DNA of 64,000 nucleotides from contig JAYPVG010000008.1 of assembly GCA_038134485.1 (NCBI GenBank), positions 43,587 to 107,586 of the forward strand, given 5' to 3'. Each line of letters opens with the position of its first letter. The first letter of the stretch is position 1. This document shows positions 26,680 through 35,727 of this stretch, piece by piece. The position numbers and the translations under genes were made by a program. A model generated the notes under the pieces. That model was not told the origin of the DNA and ran no database searches. It worked only from the letters and a program-made list of their open reading frames with translations. This stretch comes from NORP240 sp038134485 (GTDB lineage: Bacteria; Pseudomonadota; Gammaproteobacteria; Pseudomonadales; Pseudohongiellaceae).

Positions 26680-27123
26680 GTGCAACAGAGTATGACCATG
26701 AAAGATAACTCGCATTTGAATCGTGATCGACAGGCAAAATTGAGCAGGGGTTTCACCCTGATCGAAATACTGGTGGTGATGGCCATAATAGGGATGCTTG
26801 CGGTGATGGTGGCGCCCAATATTTTCAGACAACAGGCCGGCGCGATGCGCGATGCGGCGCTTTCGCAGATCTCTTCACTGGAAACCGCCCTGGACTCCTT
26901 TCGTCTGGACATGAACCAGTACCCCGACAGCCTGTCTGAACTGATGGAAAATGAGTCCGGCAGCGCCAGCTGGAATGGGCCCTACCTGAGACGGGAGATA
27001 CCAGCCGATCCCTGGGGGAACGAATACGTTTACCAGTCCGACGGGCGTAACTTCACGCTTATATCCTACGGCGCAGACGGTGTGCAGGGCGGCGAAGATG
27101 ATGACGCCGACATTGGCCTCTGA
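26680..27123 (+). CDS. gspG: Major pseudopilin GspG
   Basis: The protein has 147 residues. The prepilin peptidase site is RG-FTLIEILVVMAIIGML, and the C-terminal signature is DPWGNEYVYQSDGRNF then YGADGVQGGEDDDADI, the calcium-binding loop of GspG. It is the main subunit of the periplasmic pseudopilus. Start codons GTG 26680, ATG 26692 and ATG 26698 are in frame; GTG has the best upstream purine-rich site (GAGGGCGG). Its 3' end overlaps gspH. Confidence 0.95.
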   Translation: MQQSMTMKDNSHLNRDRQAKLSRGFTLIEILVVMAIIGMLAVMVAPNIFRQQAGAMRDAALSQISSLETALDSFRLDMNQYPDSLSELMENESGSASWNGPYLRREIPADPWGNEYVYQSDGRNFTLISYGADGVQGGEDDDADIGL

Positions 27124-27652
27124 CAGAGCAGCCAGAGCGCGATGTAACACCGCCGTGCTGGCGACAGGCGAGCGGCACCCCCCACTTTTGCTCCGGGCCG
27201 GAGGTTTTACCCTTCTTGAACTAATGCTGGTGATGGCCATCATCGCGATGGCTGGCTTCATCCTGGTCCCCGGCCTGGGTGGCCTGGAAACCCGCACCTT
27301 CAATGCCCGGGTCCGGGAAGCTCATACCCTGCTGAACCTGGCGCGACGTTCGGCAGTCGTCAGCGGCCAGCCCAGTGTGGCCAGGTTTTCTGTCGCTCCC
27401 GACGCTGTCGATCAGGCTCCGTTGCTGTCCTCGTTCAGCGTCGGGCAATGGGACGGCAGCGGGATCGCGCTGACGTTTCAGGACAGTGCCGACCAGGAAA
27501 TTGAAGTACAGGAAGTTCTGGATATTACTTTTTTCCCCGAGGGTGGCAGCACCGGTGGAAGTCTGCTTCTAGCGGATCAGGACCGGCTTGCCAGTATAGT
27601 GATAAACCCCTTCACCGGCAGGGTGGAGACAGAATTCCTGGACGAGCGTTAG
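27098..27652 (+). CDS. gspH: Minor pseudopilin GspH
   Basis: The protein has up to 184 residues from ATG 27098 (ATG 27101 and GTG 27080 are alternatives). The prepilin site is AGG-FTLLELMLVMAIIAMAG, preceded by an unusually long basic leader of about 40 residues. The body has the GspH-type sequence LNLARRSAVVSGQPSVARF. It overlaps the end of gspG in another frame. GspH is a minor subunit at or near the pseudopilus tip. Confidence 0.87.
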   Translation: MMTPTLASDRAARARCNTAVLATGERHPPLLLRAGGFTLLELMLVMAIIAMAGFILVPGLGGLETRTFNARVREAHTLLNLARRSAVVSGQPSVARFSVAPDAVDQAPLLSSFSVGQWDGSGIALTFQDSADQEIEVQEVLDITFFPEGGSTGGSLLLADQDRLASIVINPFTGRVETEFLDER

Positions 27653-27661
27653 AGCGGATGC

Positions 27662-28096
27662 ATGACTAATTCGAGTGCAACGACAATTTCCGGGCACCCC
27701 CGCCAGTCGCCGGCGAAGACGCTAACTCGGCGCCAGAGCGGATTTACGCTGCTCGAGGTGATCGTGGCACTCGCCATCACCGGCTTTTTGCTGGGCGGCC
27801 TGCTTACCCTGCTGGCTGGTAGCAAGCAATTGTCCTGGCGTTCAGAAGCCAGTCTGGTGCGTGCCATCGATGCCCGGGCCCAAATTAATTTCGCCTTGCT
27901 GGAAAATGAATACAACGAGGTGGAACCGGTGCTTGAGAATGACCGCTACTTCGTGCGAATCGGCGAAATACTGGAAGATCCGGAACGTAAGACCCAGGCC
28001 ATCAGTTACGCTCTGGAGACCTACGAGCTCGTCAGTGAGGAGCGCGATGAAGTGATCATCGGAACCCGCTGGTTGCAACTGGAACTTCCGAGGTAA
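27662..28096 (+). CDS. gspI: Minor pseudopilin GspI
   Basis: The protein has 144 residues. The prepilin cleavage site is SG-FTLLEVIVALAITGFLL after a leader of about 27 residues. It has the small acidic body typical of GspI, which nucleates the I-J-K tip complex. It lies ten bases after gspH and eight before gspJ. Confidence 0.88.
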   Translation: MTNSSATTISGHPRQSPAKTLTRRQSGFTLLEVIVALAITGFLLGGLLTLLAGSKQLSWRSEASLVRAIDARAQINFALLENEYNEVEPVLENDRYFVRIGEILEDPERKTQAISYALETYELVSEERDEVIIGTRWLQLELPR

Positions 28097-28103
28097 CAGT
28101 TTC

Positions 28104-28811
28104 GTGAATACGCCATCGGACAGAATCGGTTTCTGGATCAGTAAGACAACAATAACCTCGCGCGGATTTACCCTCGTGGAAGTGGTCCTGGCGATGGCGC
28201 TTACTGCCACCCTGATGGGGCTGTTGAGCACCGGCGTTTACGTGGTGGCGCGTGACTGGAACAACAATGCTGACCGACTGGACCGCAACCTGGATGAGGC
28301 CGTGTCCATTCTGCAGATCGACCGCGCGCTGCACGGCGCTTTTCCCCATAGCTTTGTCGATCCGGACACCGCAACCCGCTACGTGTACTTTGTAGGTGAA
28401 GAAGATTATCTGAGCTGGGTGTCTACTGTGTCGCCGCAGCGTCAGCCAGGCCTGATAGCCTGGGAACTGTTTTCCGGCGATCAGGGTGTGGAACTCAGTC
28501 TGGCGCCGGCCTTCAGCGACGACCCCGGAGAACGTCTGGAGCAGACGGAACCCCAACTGATCTTGCCCGGCTACGAGGCCACGTTCAGTTTTCTCTACCA
28601 GGAGCTTGACGAGTCGCGCCAGTGGCGGGATGACTGGCTGGGGGAAGAAATGCAGAGTTTGCCGCTGGCAGTACACGTGCGGTTTACTCCGCTGGACGAT
28701 CAGGACGATGAGTTGCAGGAACTGGAGGTGGTAGCACGAATCGCCAACAACCAGCATCGCAACCTGCAGCCAAGCCTGTTTCAGGGCGACGTTTTTCGGG
28801 GTAACCGGTAA
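28104..28811 (+). CDS. gspJ: Minor pseudopilin GspJ
   Basis: The protein has 235 residues and starts at GTG. The prepilin site is RG-FTLVEVVLAMALTATLMG and the body includes WNNNADRLDRNLDEAVSIL. Length and operon place between gspI and gspK support GspJ. It forms the tip complex with GspI and GspK. Confidence 0.88.
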   Translation: MNTPSDRIGFWISKTTITSRGFTLVEVVLAMALTATLMGLLSTGVYVVARDWNNNADRLDRNLDEAVSILQIDRALHGAFPHSFVDPDTATRYVYFVGEEDYLSWVSTVSPQRQPGLIAWELFSGDQGVELSLAPAFSDDPGERLEQTEPQLILPGYEATFSFLYQELDESRQWRDDWLGEEMQSLPLAVHVRFTPLDDQDDELQELEVVARIANNQHRNLQPSLFQGDVFRGNR

Positions 28812-28817
28812 GGATCC

Positions 28818-29900
28818 ATGGACGCCAGGGTATCGAGTCAGAGGGGATCGGTAATAATCATCGTGCTGTGGACCGCGGTATTGCTGACCGTGATGGTCAC
28901 CGCCATGGCCAGCAAGGTGCGCCTTTCCGCTAACACCGCCTTCCATAATCAGCAGGGCGTCGGCCAGTGGGCACATGTCACTGCCGCCATCAACCAGGCT
29001 TACATGGAACTGATGCTGGAGCAGATGCCAAGGCCGGTCGGCGAGGTGCTGGAGGAGGACGAGGACGGCGAAATCCTGGTTCCGGCGTATCGATTCAACG
29101 GTCAGCCGCTGGAGCTTGCCTACCCGATTGATGCAGACATCGTGGTCAGGATTTACGACCACGCCGGCAAGATCAATCTGAATCGCATTCCGCGCGGCAA
29201 TATGCAGTCGATCATCGAGAAACGGCTGGGCGGAGAGGATGCCGATCCGGAAGAAGTTCAGGATTTGCTGGCGGCCTGGACCGATTGGACCGATCTGAAT
29301 GACCTCGAAAGCCTGAACGGCGCAGAAGAGGAGTATTATCAGTCGCTGGATCCTCCCTATCGGCCGCGAAACAATCCGGAACTGGAAACCGTCGAGGAGA
29401 TTTTACACATCAGGGGCTTTGCCGAGCTGTTCGATGGCGTCAACCTGGACGCTGCCTTCACTATCTACGGCAATAACCGAACGGTGAACATGAATCTTGC
29501 TACCCGCGAAGCGATGCAGCTTTTACCCGGTCTGGACGAGGAACTGATCGAGCGCATCATCGCATTTCGTGAAATCGAGGACATTAACAATCGCGCCGAA
29601 CTGGCGGAACTGGTGCCGTTCGAAAATCTGGCGGAACTGTCAAACTGGGTGGGCAACAACACCTCCAACGTCTATTCGATATTTGCCTACCCGCGACTCG
29701 CGCTATCCGAGCAGCTACTGGAACAGCTCGAGCAGAATCCCGATCAGGATTTCAATCCGGACCCGGTAATCCAGGCGTACACCGAAACCGTCGAGATTCG
29801 CGATTTCAGCAACCCGCCCCGGGTTTTCAAGGTGAATCCCTATGGCTACCTGCCGGATACCGCGCCGGCGCGGGTGCACGAGTACGACATCGAATTCTAG
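28818..29900 (+). CDS. gspK: Minor pseudopilin GspK
   Basis: The protein has 360 residues. The N-terminus is QRGSVIIIVLWTAVLLTVMV, the GspK prepilin type that lacks glutamate at +5. The large insert domain with helix-hairpin-like segments (NMNLATREAMQLLPG) is characteristic. GspK caps the pseudopilus. It is the last T2SS gene here; no gspN or prepilin peptidase follows, and the next gene is convergent. Confidence 0.93.
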   Translation: MDARVSSQRGSVIIIVLWTAVLLTVMVTAMASKVRLSANTAFHNQQGVGQWAHVTAAINQAYMELMLEQMPRPVGEVLEEDEDGEILVPAYRFNGQPLELAYPIDADIVVRIYDHAGKINLNRIPRGNMQSIIEKRLGGEDADPEEVQDLLAAWTDWTDLNDLESLNGAEEEYYQSLDPPYRPRNNPELETVEEILHIRGFAELFDGVNLDAAFTIYGNNRTVNMNLATREAMQLLPGLDEELIERIIAFREIEDINNRAELAELVPFENLAELSNWVGNNTSNVYSIFAYPRLALSEQLLEQLEQNPDQDFNPDPVIQAYTETVEIRDFSNPPRVFKVNPYGYLPDTAPARVHEYDIEF

Positions 29901-29952
29901 AATTGTAATTGTCTGTTTGGCGCGATTCCATTGAAAGGTATGTATTACCGAA

Positions 29953-31197
29953 TTAAGTCTTCCGTTTCACGTCCCATTCACCGGCCATAATGAGTTGACC
30001 GACTCCTTTGGTCGCCTCCATCGAAATCGGCTTACTAAACCTGGATTCGTACCAGAGAAGCCCGGTCCGGTCGGCCACTGCGCCTAGGACATAAAAATTG
30101 CCACTCCGCATGGCGACATTTTTTACCTTCACCGAGATTTCGTAGCGGTCGCCTTTTTGGAATGGCCCTTTAAGGATATCCTCCCTTTCAGTGGTGAGCC
30201 AGGAAGCGATTACCTCGTCGGTAGTCCTCATGAAAGCAAAACCGAAGTAACCTTCAACATCATCTTTTAAAAATTCAACCTCCATCTTCAGAATAATGTC
30301 CGATAATGGAACAATACTGGTTCTACCACTGCCGTCCTCTGATTGGACACTAATATTCAGTATGCGACAGTCCTTGCTTTTTACTTCCGTATCCTGCTGA
30401 TCTGGTGCGGATTTTTTTTCTGGAGTATCTTCTACGAGACTGTTGTAGACCTTTTTGTTAGTACAGAAATCTTCGTAGTGGGCTACGATTTCCTCGCTTG
30501 GCCCAATCTCACGAACGCGACCCTTATGAAGCCAGATGGCTGTGTCACAGAGCTGCTGTATGTGATACATGGAATGACTGCAAAACACCATGGTTTTACG
30601 CTCCGCCCGGAACTGGTTCATGCGTTCGACGCATTTGCTTTGAAATGCCATGTCGCCCACGCTGAGCGCCTCGTCGATCACCAGGATGTCGGGCCTGACC
30701 ATGGTGGCTATGGAAAAAGCAAGGCGTACAAACATACCGGAGGAGTATGTTTTCACCGGTCGATCTATAAAATAATCCAGCTCCGAAAACTCGATGACGT
30801 CGTTTTCGATCTCTGCGATATTGTCGTCAGGAACACCAAGCAGCGATGCATTGAGATAAATATTCCTGCGCCCTGTGAATTCCGGGTGAAAGCCCGCGCC
30901 CAGCTCCAGCAGAGCAGCTACCTGACCTTTCACCTGGATACTCCCAGCTGTAGGTTGCAGGGTGCCAGCCAGAATCTTCAATAGCGTTGATTTTCCCGCG
31001 CCATTGTCGCCGATGATCCCCAGATTATCCCCGTCTTGGATCTTGAAAGAAATATCAGAAAGAGCGTCGTAAACTGTATGCCGTGGTTTGCGTAGTAGTA
31101 TCTCCGTGAGTCGGTCTCTGGGTCGATCGTAAATCTTGAAGCTTTTACAGAGATCCTCAACATCAATACAGTATTTCCTGGTTTCTTCTTCAAACAT
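29953..31197 (-). CDS. wzt: Polysaccharide export ABC ATPase with C-terminal glycan-binding-like domain (Wzt type)
   Basis: The protein has 414 residues. The nucleotide-binding domain covers about residues 1-250: Walker A GDNGAGKSTLLKILAG, signature YSSGMFVRLAFSIA, Walker B ILVIDEALSVGD, H-loop CSHSM. After a linker, residues 275-414 form a beta-rich domain like the Wzt C-terminal domain, which recognises the finished, capped O-polysaccharide. With the Wzm permease it would flip an undecaprenyl-linked polysaccharide to the periplasm. The linker is rich in Lys/Asp. It converges with gspK. Symbol assigned by architecture; KpsT-type transporters normally lack the extra domain. Confidence 0.88.
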   Translation of the reverse strand: MFEEETRKYCIDVEDLCKSFKIYDRPRDRLTEILLRKPRHTVYDALSDISFKIQDGDNLGIIGDNGAGKSTLLKILAGTLQPTAGSIQVKGQVAALLELGAGFHPEFTGRRNIYLNASLLGVPDDNIAEIENDVIEFSELDYFIDRPVKTYSSGMFVRLAFSIATMVRPDILVIDEALSVGDMAFQSKCVERMNQFRAERKTMVFCSHSMYHIQQLCDTAIWLHKGRVREIGPSEEIVAHYEDFCTNKKVYNSLVEDTPEKKSAPDQQDTEVKSKDCRILNISVQSEDGSGRTSIVPLSDIILKMEVEFLKDDVEGYFGFAFMRTTDEVIASWLTTEREDILKGPFQKGDRYEISVKVKNVAMRSGNFYVLGAVADRTGLLWYESRFSKPISMEATKGVGQLIMAGEWDVKRKT

Positions 31198-31217
31198 AAC
31201 AGTAATTCAGGGCAGCC

Positions 31218-32024
31218 TTACAACACGTCACCGAAGGCGTGCTTGATGCGCATGAACATCCACCCTCCAAGACAATAGACCAGTAAAGAAACGCCTACTG
31301 CTATCAGAAGATTGATAACCGGGAGTTCGCCCACCAGTACAATCTGTCGGTATAGGTGCACGAAACTATGCATTGGGTTGTAAAGAAACAGGTTTCGTAT
31401 TGCCTGATCTTCGATAATAGAGATAGGGTATACGATCGGCGTGAGGAAAAACCAGCTCGTGATAATCAGCGTCACAACTTGCTGTAAATCTCTCAGGAAG
31501 ACACAAAATGCTGACAGGATTGCCACCAGGCCCAGGGTAAACAGGAACTGCAGGCCTAAAATCAGCGGCAATATCAACCAGAGCAAATTCGCATAGCCAT
31601 CAAGCGCAAGATATCCCAGAAGCAGTATAAAACCGATGCAGTGAGTCAAATACGGAATCAGAGAACCTACCACGGGCAGAATATTGACGGGAAACACAAC
31701 TTTAGTGATCAAAGGCGCTTTTTCCAGCAAAAGATTTGGTGCCTTGCCGAGCGCGTCGGCAAATGCGAACCAGGGCAGATAGCCCGTCATCATGAAAATA
31801 ACGAAGCTTGTTTGCCCAAACTCCGGAGGCGGGCGGACTCCAAATATATAGCGAAATACAAAGGCGTAAATAATGATATTGATTAGCGGTGTAATGAAAA
31901 GCCACATAATGCCGCCAACGGCAGCGACAAATTGCCCTGAGAAATCCTGCCTGACGAAATTATGGAACAGTCGGTAGTTGTCAAAAGGAGTGAATATCCA
32001 TTCTTTCAGTAGGGTGAAAAACAT
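31218..32024 (-). CDS. wzm: Polysaccharide export ABC permease (Wzm type)
   Basis: The protein has 268 residues and about six membrane helices of the ABC-2 permease family. The N-terminal FHNFVRQDFSGQF, GGIMWLFITPLINIIIYAFV and central FFLTPIVYPISII are typical of O-antigen export permeases. It lies 20 bases upstream of wzt and is co-transcribed with it. It forms the inner-membrane channel for a lipid-linked polysaccharide. The gene is AT-richer than the T2SS genes. Confidence 0.9.
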   Translation of the reverse strand: MFFTLLKEWIFTPFDNYRLFHNFVRQDFSGQFVAAVGGIMWLFITPLINIIIYAFVFRYIFGVRPPPEFGQTSFVIFMMTGYLPWFAFADALGKAPNLLLEKAPLITKVVFPVNILPVVGSLIPYLTHCIGFILLLGYLALDGYANLLWLILPLILGLQFLFTLGLVAILSAFCVFLRDLQQVVTLIITSWFFLTPIVYPISIIEDQAIRNLFLYNPMHSFVHLYRQIVLVGELPVINLLIAVGVSLLVYCLGGWMFMRIKHAFGDVL

Positions 32025-32378
32025 GGTTGTGCAGTTGTTACTCGGGATTGCAGTCGTCGGTAATGATGTACCCTGAAGGCTATGAATTTAACCACGAATT
32101 ACGTTGATTCAGGAAATTTTGATGTTAATTTGATGACTTGAGCGGTCAGGCACGCAACTTGCCGAAGAGCCTTGGCTCCAGAGCATGCGATATTGGCACC
32201 GTCGCAGGATCAGACCCTTGTATTCATCCTGCCTAAAGAGGCGACCCTGGCAATCGGGCTCTTCGGGTGCTACCCGAAAATTCATAGTTCAGTCTGCAGG
32301 ATGTAACAAAAGGGTCATTCGCTTCGACTCTGATTGCTACAAAACTTGCAGAACCCATGATTTAGTTAGCACTTACAT
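32025..32378. other. 354-base intergenic region upstream of wzm
   Basis: This AT-rich stretch lies between wzm and the small unknown gene, both leftward, and should carry the wzm-wzt promoter. No open frame of interest, strong terminator or repeat was seen. Confidence 0.5.
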
Positions 32379-32951
32379 TCAATGCAAACTTTTAGTTTCA
32401 TTGGAGGCTATTTTACTGTTCTCACGAATCCAATCCGGCCAGATTTCGCCGTGCCAATTTGATTTTTTCCAGAGCACATGAAGCACTACCAGCCATTGCC
32501 GTAACGGAGCACCTTGAAGAGACAGGGTCGCAAGAATCTCGTCACCGTTTTGAAAACGCAGCTGAACCTGTTTGGAGGTAAGGCTGAGATTGATCGAATG
32601 AACGAGGATTGCCTCCGATATGGGTTCCGACGTTTCTTCCGGCCTATTGGATTTATCAATGCTTCCGGTTGCATTGACGTCAATATCCGTATTTGTCGAT
32701 CTGGACCTGGGCTGGACTGGCTTGGTTGAAAAGACCCGTGCCATATCGCTCGCCTGGGCGCGATTGCTAGCGACCTTGAGATCTAAAGGAGCATGCTTCT
32801 GCACCCATTCCAACAATACCGGAACAATTCTCAACAGCAGGCGCTGAGTCAGCCAGAGAGACTCGGTTTCGCCGTCCCCGGTTTCCCCCACCAGCAATAT
32901 TCGGTCCTCAAGACCCTTGTACTGTGTAGAGAAGCGCTGCAAACCTTTCAT
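32379..32951 (-). CDS. Uncharacterised protein of the type I secretion operon
   Basis: The protein has about 190 residues and I do not recognise a family. No signal peptide or membrane helix is evident, so it is probably cytoplasmic. The N-terminal part contains LLVGETGDGETESLWLTQRL, a middle Ser/Asn-rich linker follows, and the C-terminal part has beta-strand-like stretches and LRQWLVVLHVLWKKSNW. ATG 32951 lies just after the tolC stop; a TTG at 32960 would overlap it by four bases. As last gene of the PrtD-HlyD-TolC run it may be an accessory to secretion or regulation of the giant cargo. Confidence 0.65.
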   Translation of the reverse strand: MKGLQRFSTQYKGLEDRILLVGETGDGETESLWLTQRLLLRIVPVLLEWVQKHAPLDLKVASNRAQASDMARVFSTKPVQPRSRSTNTDIDVNATGSIDKSNRPEETSEPISEAILVHSINLSLTSKQVQLRFQNGDEILATLSLQGAPLRQWLVVLHVLWKKSNWHGEIWPDWIRENSKIASNETKSLH

Positions 32952-32956
32952 GTCGG

Positions 32957-34324
32957 TCAAGCTTCCGGTTCGACCAGCCAGCCACCGACTTCCAGCAAGT
33001 CGTCGGCGGTCAATGCACCGGATTCTCTTTTTAATTCCAGCATAAACTTGATATGTTCGTAGCGTGTTCGCTGCAAATCCCTTTCCGCTCGGAACTGATC
33101 GCGTAGCGCGTTCAGTACATCAACACTGTTCACCGTGCCCAGTTCAAATCCGCGTTGTCGAGCCTGGGCGGAAAGGCTGGTGGAATCCACCAGCCGTCTC
33201 GCTGCCTCAGTCCGCGTTTCGCTTGCCCTGACCAGCAAGTAGGCTGCCCGGGTTCGCTGATTGACATCCAGTTCAAGCTGACGCAGCTCGTTATCCGCAA
33301 TGCTCTGAAGGCTGATGGCTTCTCGCAAGGCAGCACGATTGCTTCCGCCGGCATAGAGTGGGATTGATAAATTCAAGCCTATGTAAGTATTGTCGGTGTC
33401 TTGGAGCGGTGCATTGTCGAAACCCAAATTGGTATTCTGCCGCTGTAGCACCAGACTAACCCGAGGCATATAAGCGCCCTTGCGGGCTGATACACCTTCC
33501 TGAGCAGCATTTCTGGCCAACTGGCCCGCTCGGATTAATGGACTGTTTTGATTCGCCTGTTGCACCCAGAAATTAAGTGAATCTTCCAGCTCTGGCACCT
33601 CAACCTCGTCGTCGAGTCTGTGCAGAGCGCCGGGAGTGACACCCGCCAGCGAGCGCAGTATCTCGCGGGCAATATCGAGCTCAGTCTCCAATCCCAGTTC
33701 CTCGGCTTGCACGGCCGCCAATTGCGCCTGGGCGTCGTAAAGGTCGGTAATCTGGGCAAGCTGTCGGTCGTAATAGCTCTGAACGAGGTTAAGCTGAGTT
33801 GTCACCGCATTCAGTTCAGATCTTATTGAGGTAAGCGCATCTTCTGCCTGCAATACATCGAAGTAGGCACTGGCAACTTCAGTTAGCAGGGCTGCCAGCT
33901 GCACGTAATACTCCGCCTCTCGCTGATCGGCGATATAAGTTGCTTGCCTGCGTCCCGCGAATTCTCGCCAGTCAAAGAGAATCTGGTTCAATTGCACGTT
34001 GTAGCGTTGTCCGTCGTAATCAAATTGCTCGAATCCGTCATCACGATTGTTATCAGATACACTGGCATTGGCATTTAGTTGAGGCAGCAGACGGCCCGTG
34101 GCAGCGCGCTTTCTGGCATTGCCAATATTCATCTGCTCTCGCGCAATCTGCAGCTGCGGACTGTAATTGGTCGCTGCAGTAAAAAACTCCTCCAGCGTAA
34201 AGCCCAGGGCGTTGGTGACATTTGACGCCTGACTTTGTGGCTGGGAAGAAGCTGTGAAACTCCACCCTGCAAGAAGGCCCATCACGGCCAGTGACAGGAC
34301 AACGCGTTGCCGTATTGCTGGCAT
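32957..34324 (-). CDS. TolC-family outer-membrane secretion channel
   Basis: The protein has 455 residues with a signal peptide (LSLAVMGLLAGWSFTASSQ). Two outer-membrane-efflux repeats are seen; the first helix contains SPQLQIAREQMNIGNARKRA and the second VSARKGAYMPRVSLVLQRQN, with the turn YIGLNLSIPLYAGGSNRAA typical of TolC/PrtF. It forms the trans-periplasmic channel of the type I system. Its ATG overlaps the HlyD-family stop (TAATG), showing tight coupling. Confidence 0.93.
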   Translation of the reverse strand: MPAIRQRVVLSLAVMGLLAGWSFTASSQPQSQASNVTNALGFTLEEFFTAATNYSPQLQIAREQMNIGNARKRAATGRLLPQLNANASVSDNNRDDGFEQFDYDGQRYNVQLNQILFDWREFAGRRQATYIADQREAEYYVQLAALLTEVASAYFDVLQAEDALTSIRSELNAVTTQLNLVQSYYDRQLAQITDLYDAQAQLAAVQAEELGLETELDIAREILRSLAGVTPGALHRLDDEVEVPELEDSLNFWVQQANQNSPLIRAGQLARNAAQEGVSARKGAYMPRVSLVLQRQNTNLGFDNAPLQDTDNTYIGLNLSIPLYAGGSNRAALREAISLQSIADNELRQLELDVNQRTRAAYLLVRASETRTEAARRLVDSTSLSAQARQRGFELGTVNSVDVLNALRDQFRAERDLQRTRYEHIKFMLELKRESGALTADDLLEVGGWLVEPEA

Positions 34325-35667
34325 TACTGTTCCCGAAAGCTCCGCACCAAGGCGTTGGTTATTGGTTTAAGGAGGTATTGGATAAACGTGCGCGAACCTG
34401 TATTGATAAAAACATCCGCCGGCATGCCGGGAACAAGCACCAGCTCGCCCAGGTCTTCTAGCCCTTCCGGCGTTACTCGTATGCGCGCCAGATAATAGGG
34501 AACCCCGGTATTCTCGTCTTCAAATCGGTCCGCGGATATAGCCAGCACATTGCCGAAAATTGTTGGCACCGCAGACCGGCCGAAAGCGGAAAAGCGGATG
34601 GTCGCTTCCTGGCCAATAGCCACACTATCAATGTCAGTAGTCGACACATTCGCTTCGATAATCAGCTCGTCACTCTGAGGAACAATCTCGGCGATCGGCG
34701 TTCCACCGCCGATCACACCGCCGATAGTATGAACCTGCATGCCATTCACAATTCCCTCCTCGGGAGCACGAATCACCGTGCGTCTGACCACGTCCTGCAG
34801 AGCAATAATTCGTTCCCTGACGTCCTTCAGGTTGGTCTGCACATTGCTGAGTTCGCTGACTACTTCATTCTGGAATTCTCGCTGCTGCTGAAGAATCTCC
34901 AGTCTGGTCTCGCCAATCTGAATTTCGGTTGAAGAGATGTTGGCCGTCAGGTCCGCTGCTTCTCCCCGGGCTGAAGCATGGTTGCGTTCCAGTTCCCTGA
35001 GACGCAATTTATCCGAGAACCCCTGACTCAAGAGGGCCTGTGTGTCCTCGAGTTCCTCCGCATACGAGCTGGCCAACGCTTCTCGAGTTTCTTGCAAGGC
35101 GCGCAACCCCTCGGCACGGGATTCCAGTTGACCAATACGCTGCTCGAGCACTTCGATGCTCCCCTCTATAGCCGCTTTTCGAGCGGCAAATATTTCATTC
35201 TGCGCTGCAATTTCTTCCTGAGCGTCGAGATCTCCTGACATCAGAAATGCGGGATAAGCGACATCATCACTCCCGTCGCGCTCTGCTGTAAGCCGAGCTT
35301 CGATCGCCGCAAATGCCGCGAGTTGTGAATTTGCGATTTCAAGCTGTGCGAGCGGTTGGGTGTCGTCAAGCACCAGCAAGGTATCGCCAGCAGCTACGAG
35401 GTCTCCGTCCCTTGCGACTATCTCGTGAACAATTCCACCTTCCAGGTGCTGAACCAATTTTGTGTAGGATTCAACCCTGACAAGCCCGGGCGCGGCTGCG
35501 GCGCTGTCCAGCGGCGCCAGTGAGGCCCAGGCACCAAACACGCCGAACACCAGAAACAGAATGATCAAACCGACACGGAGTGGCGAATCCATGTCAGTTA
35601 CCACCGCGGAACCACCGTCAACAGCGGGCGGTACTGAATCTTCTTTGATTGCGTTGCTTTCTGCCAC
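34324..35667 (-). CDS. Type I secretion membrane-fusion protein (HlyD/PrtE family)
   Basis: The protein has 447 residues. One N-terminal membrane helix (LRVGLIILFLVFGVFGAWASL) is followed by a lipoyl-like half motif (GLVRVESYTKLVQHLEGGIV), a long coiled coil over about residues 100-280, and the second half (VIRAPEEGIVNGMQVHTIGG). The C-terminal barrel ends with VLVPGMPADVFINTGSRT. It connects the ABC exporter to the TolC channel. Order D-E-F on the minus strand matches protease and S-layer type I systems. Confidence 0.94.
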   Translation of the reverse strand: MAESNAIKEDSVPPAVDGGSAVVTDMDSPLRVGLIILFLVFGVFGAWASLAPLDSAAAAPGLVRVESYTKLVQHLEGGIVHEIVARDGDLVAAGDTLLVLDDTQPLAQLEIANSQLAAFAAIEARLTAERDGSDDVAYPAFLMSGDLDAQEEIAAQNEIFAARKAAIEGSIEVLEQRIGQLESRAEGLRALQETREALASSYAEELEDTQALLSQGFSDKLRLRELERNHASARGEAADLTANISSTEIQIGETRLEILQQQREFQNEVVSELSNVQTNLKDVRERIIALQDVVRRTVIRAPEEGIVNGMQVHTIGGVIGGGTPIAEIVPQSDELIIEANVSTTDIDSVAIGQEATIRFSAFGRSAVPTIFGNVLAISADRFEDENTGVPYYLARIRVTPEGLEDLGELVLVPGMPADVFINTGSRTFIQYLLKPITNALVRSFREQ

Positions 35668-35727
35668 AGTATGTTCTCTTGATCAATGGGTGCCCTTGGA
35701 CAATGGTTTCCATAAGGCAGGTGTGAT

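Noticed and set aside
28056..29162. 368-residue open frame opposite gspJ/gspK
   Set aside because: Antisense to two clear pseudopilin genes in an operon; no recognisable features.
29892..29903. Perfect palindrome AATTCTAGAATT at the end of gspK
   Set aside because: It covers the last codons and stop of gspK, has no T-run or promoter nearby, and is short enough for chance.
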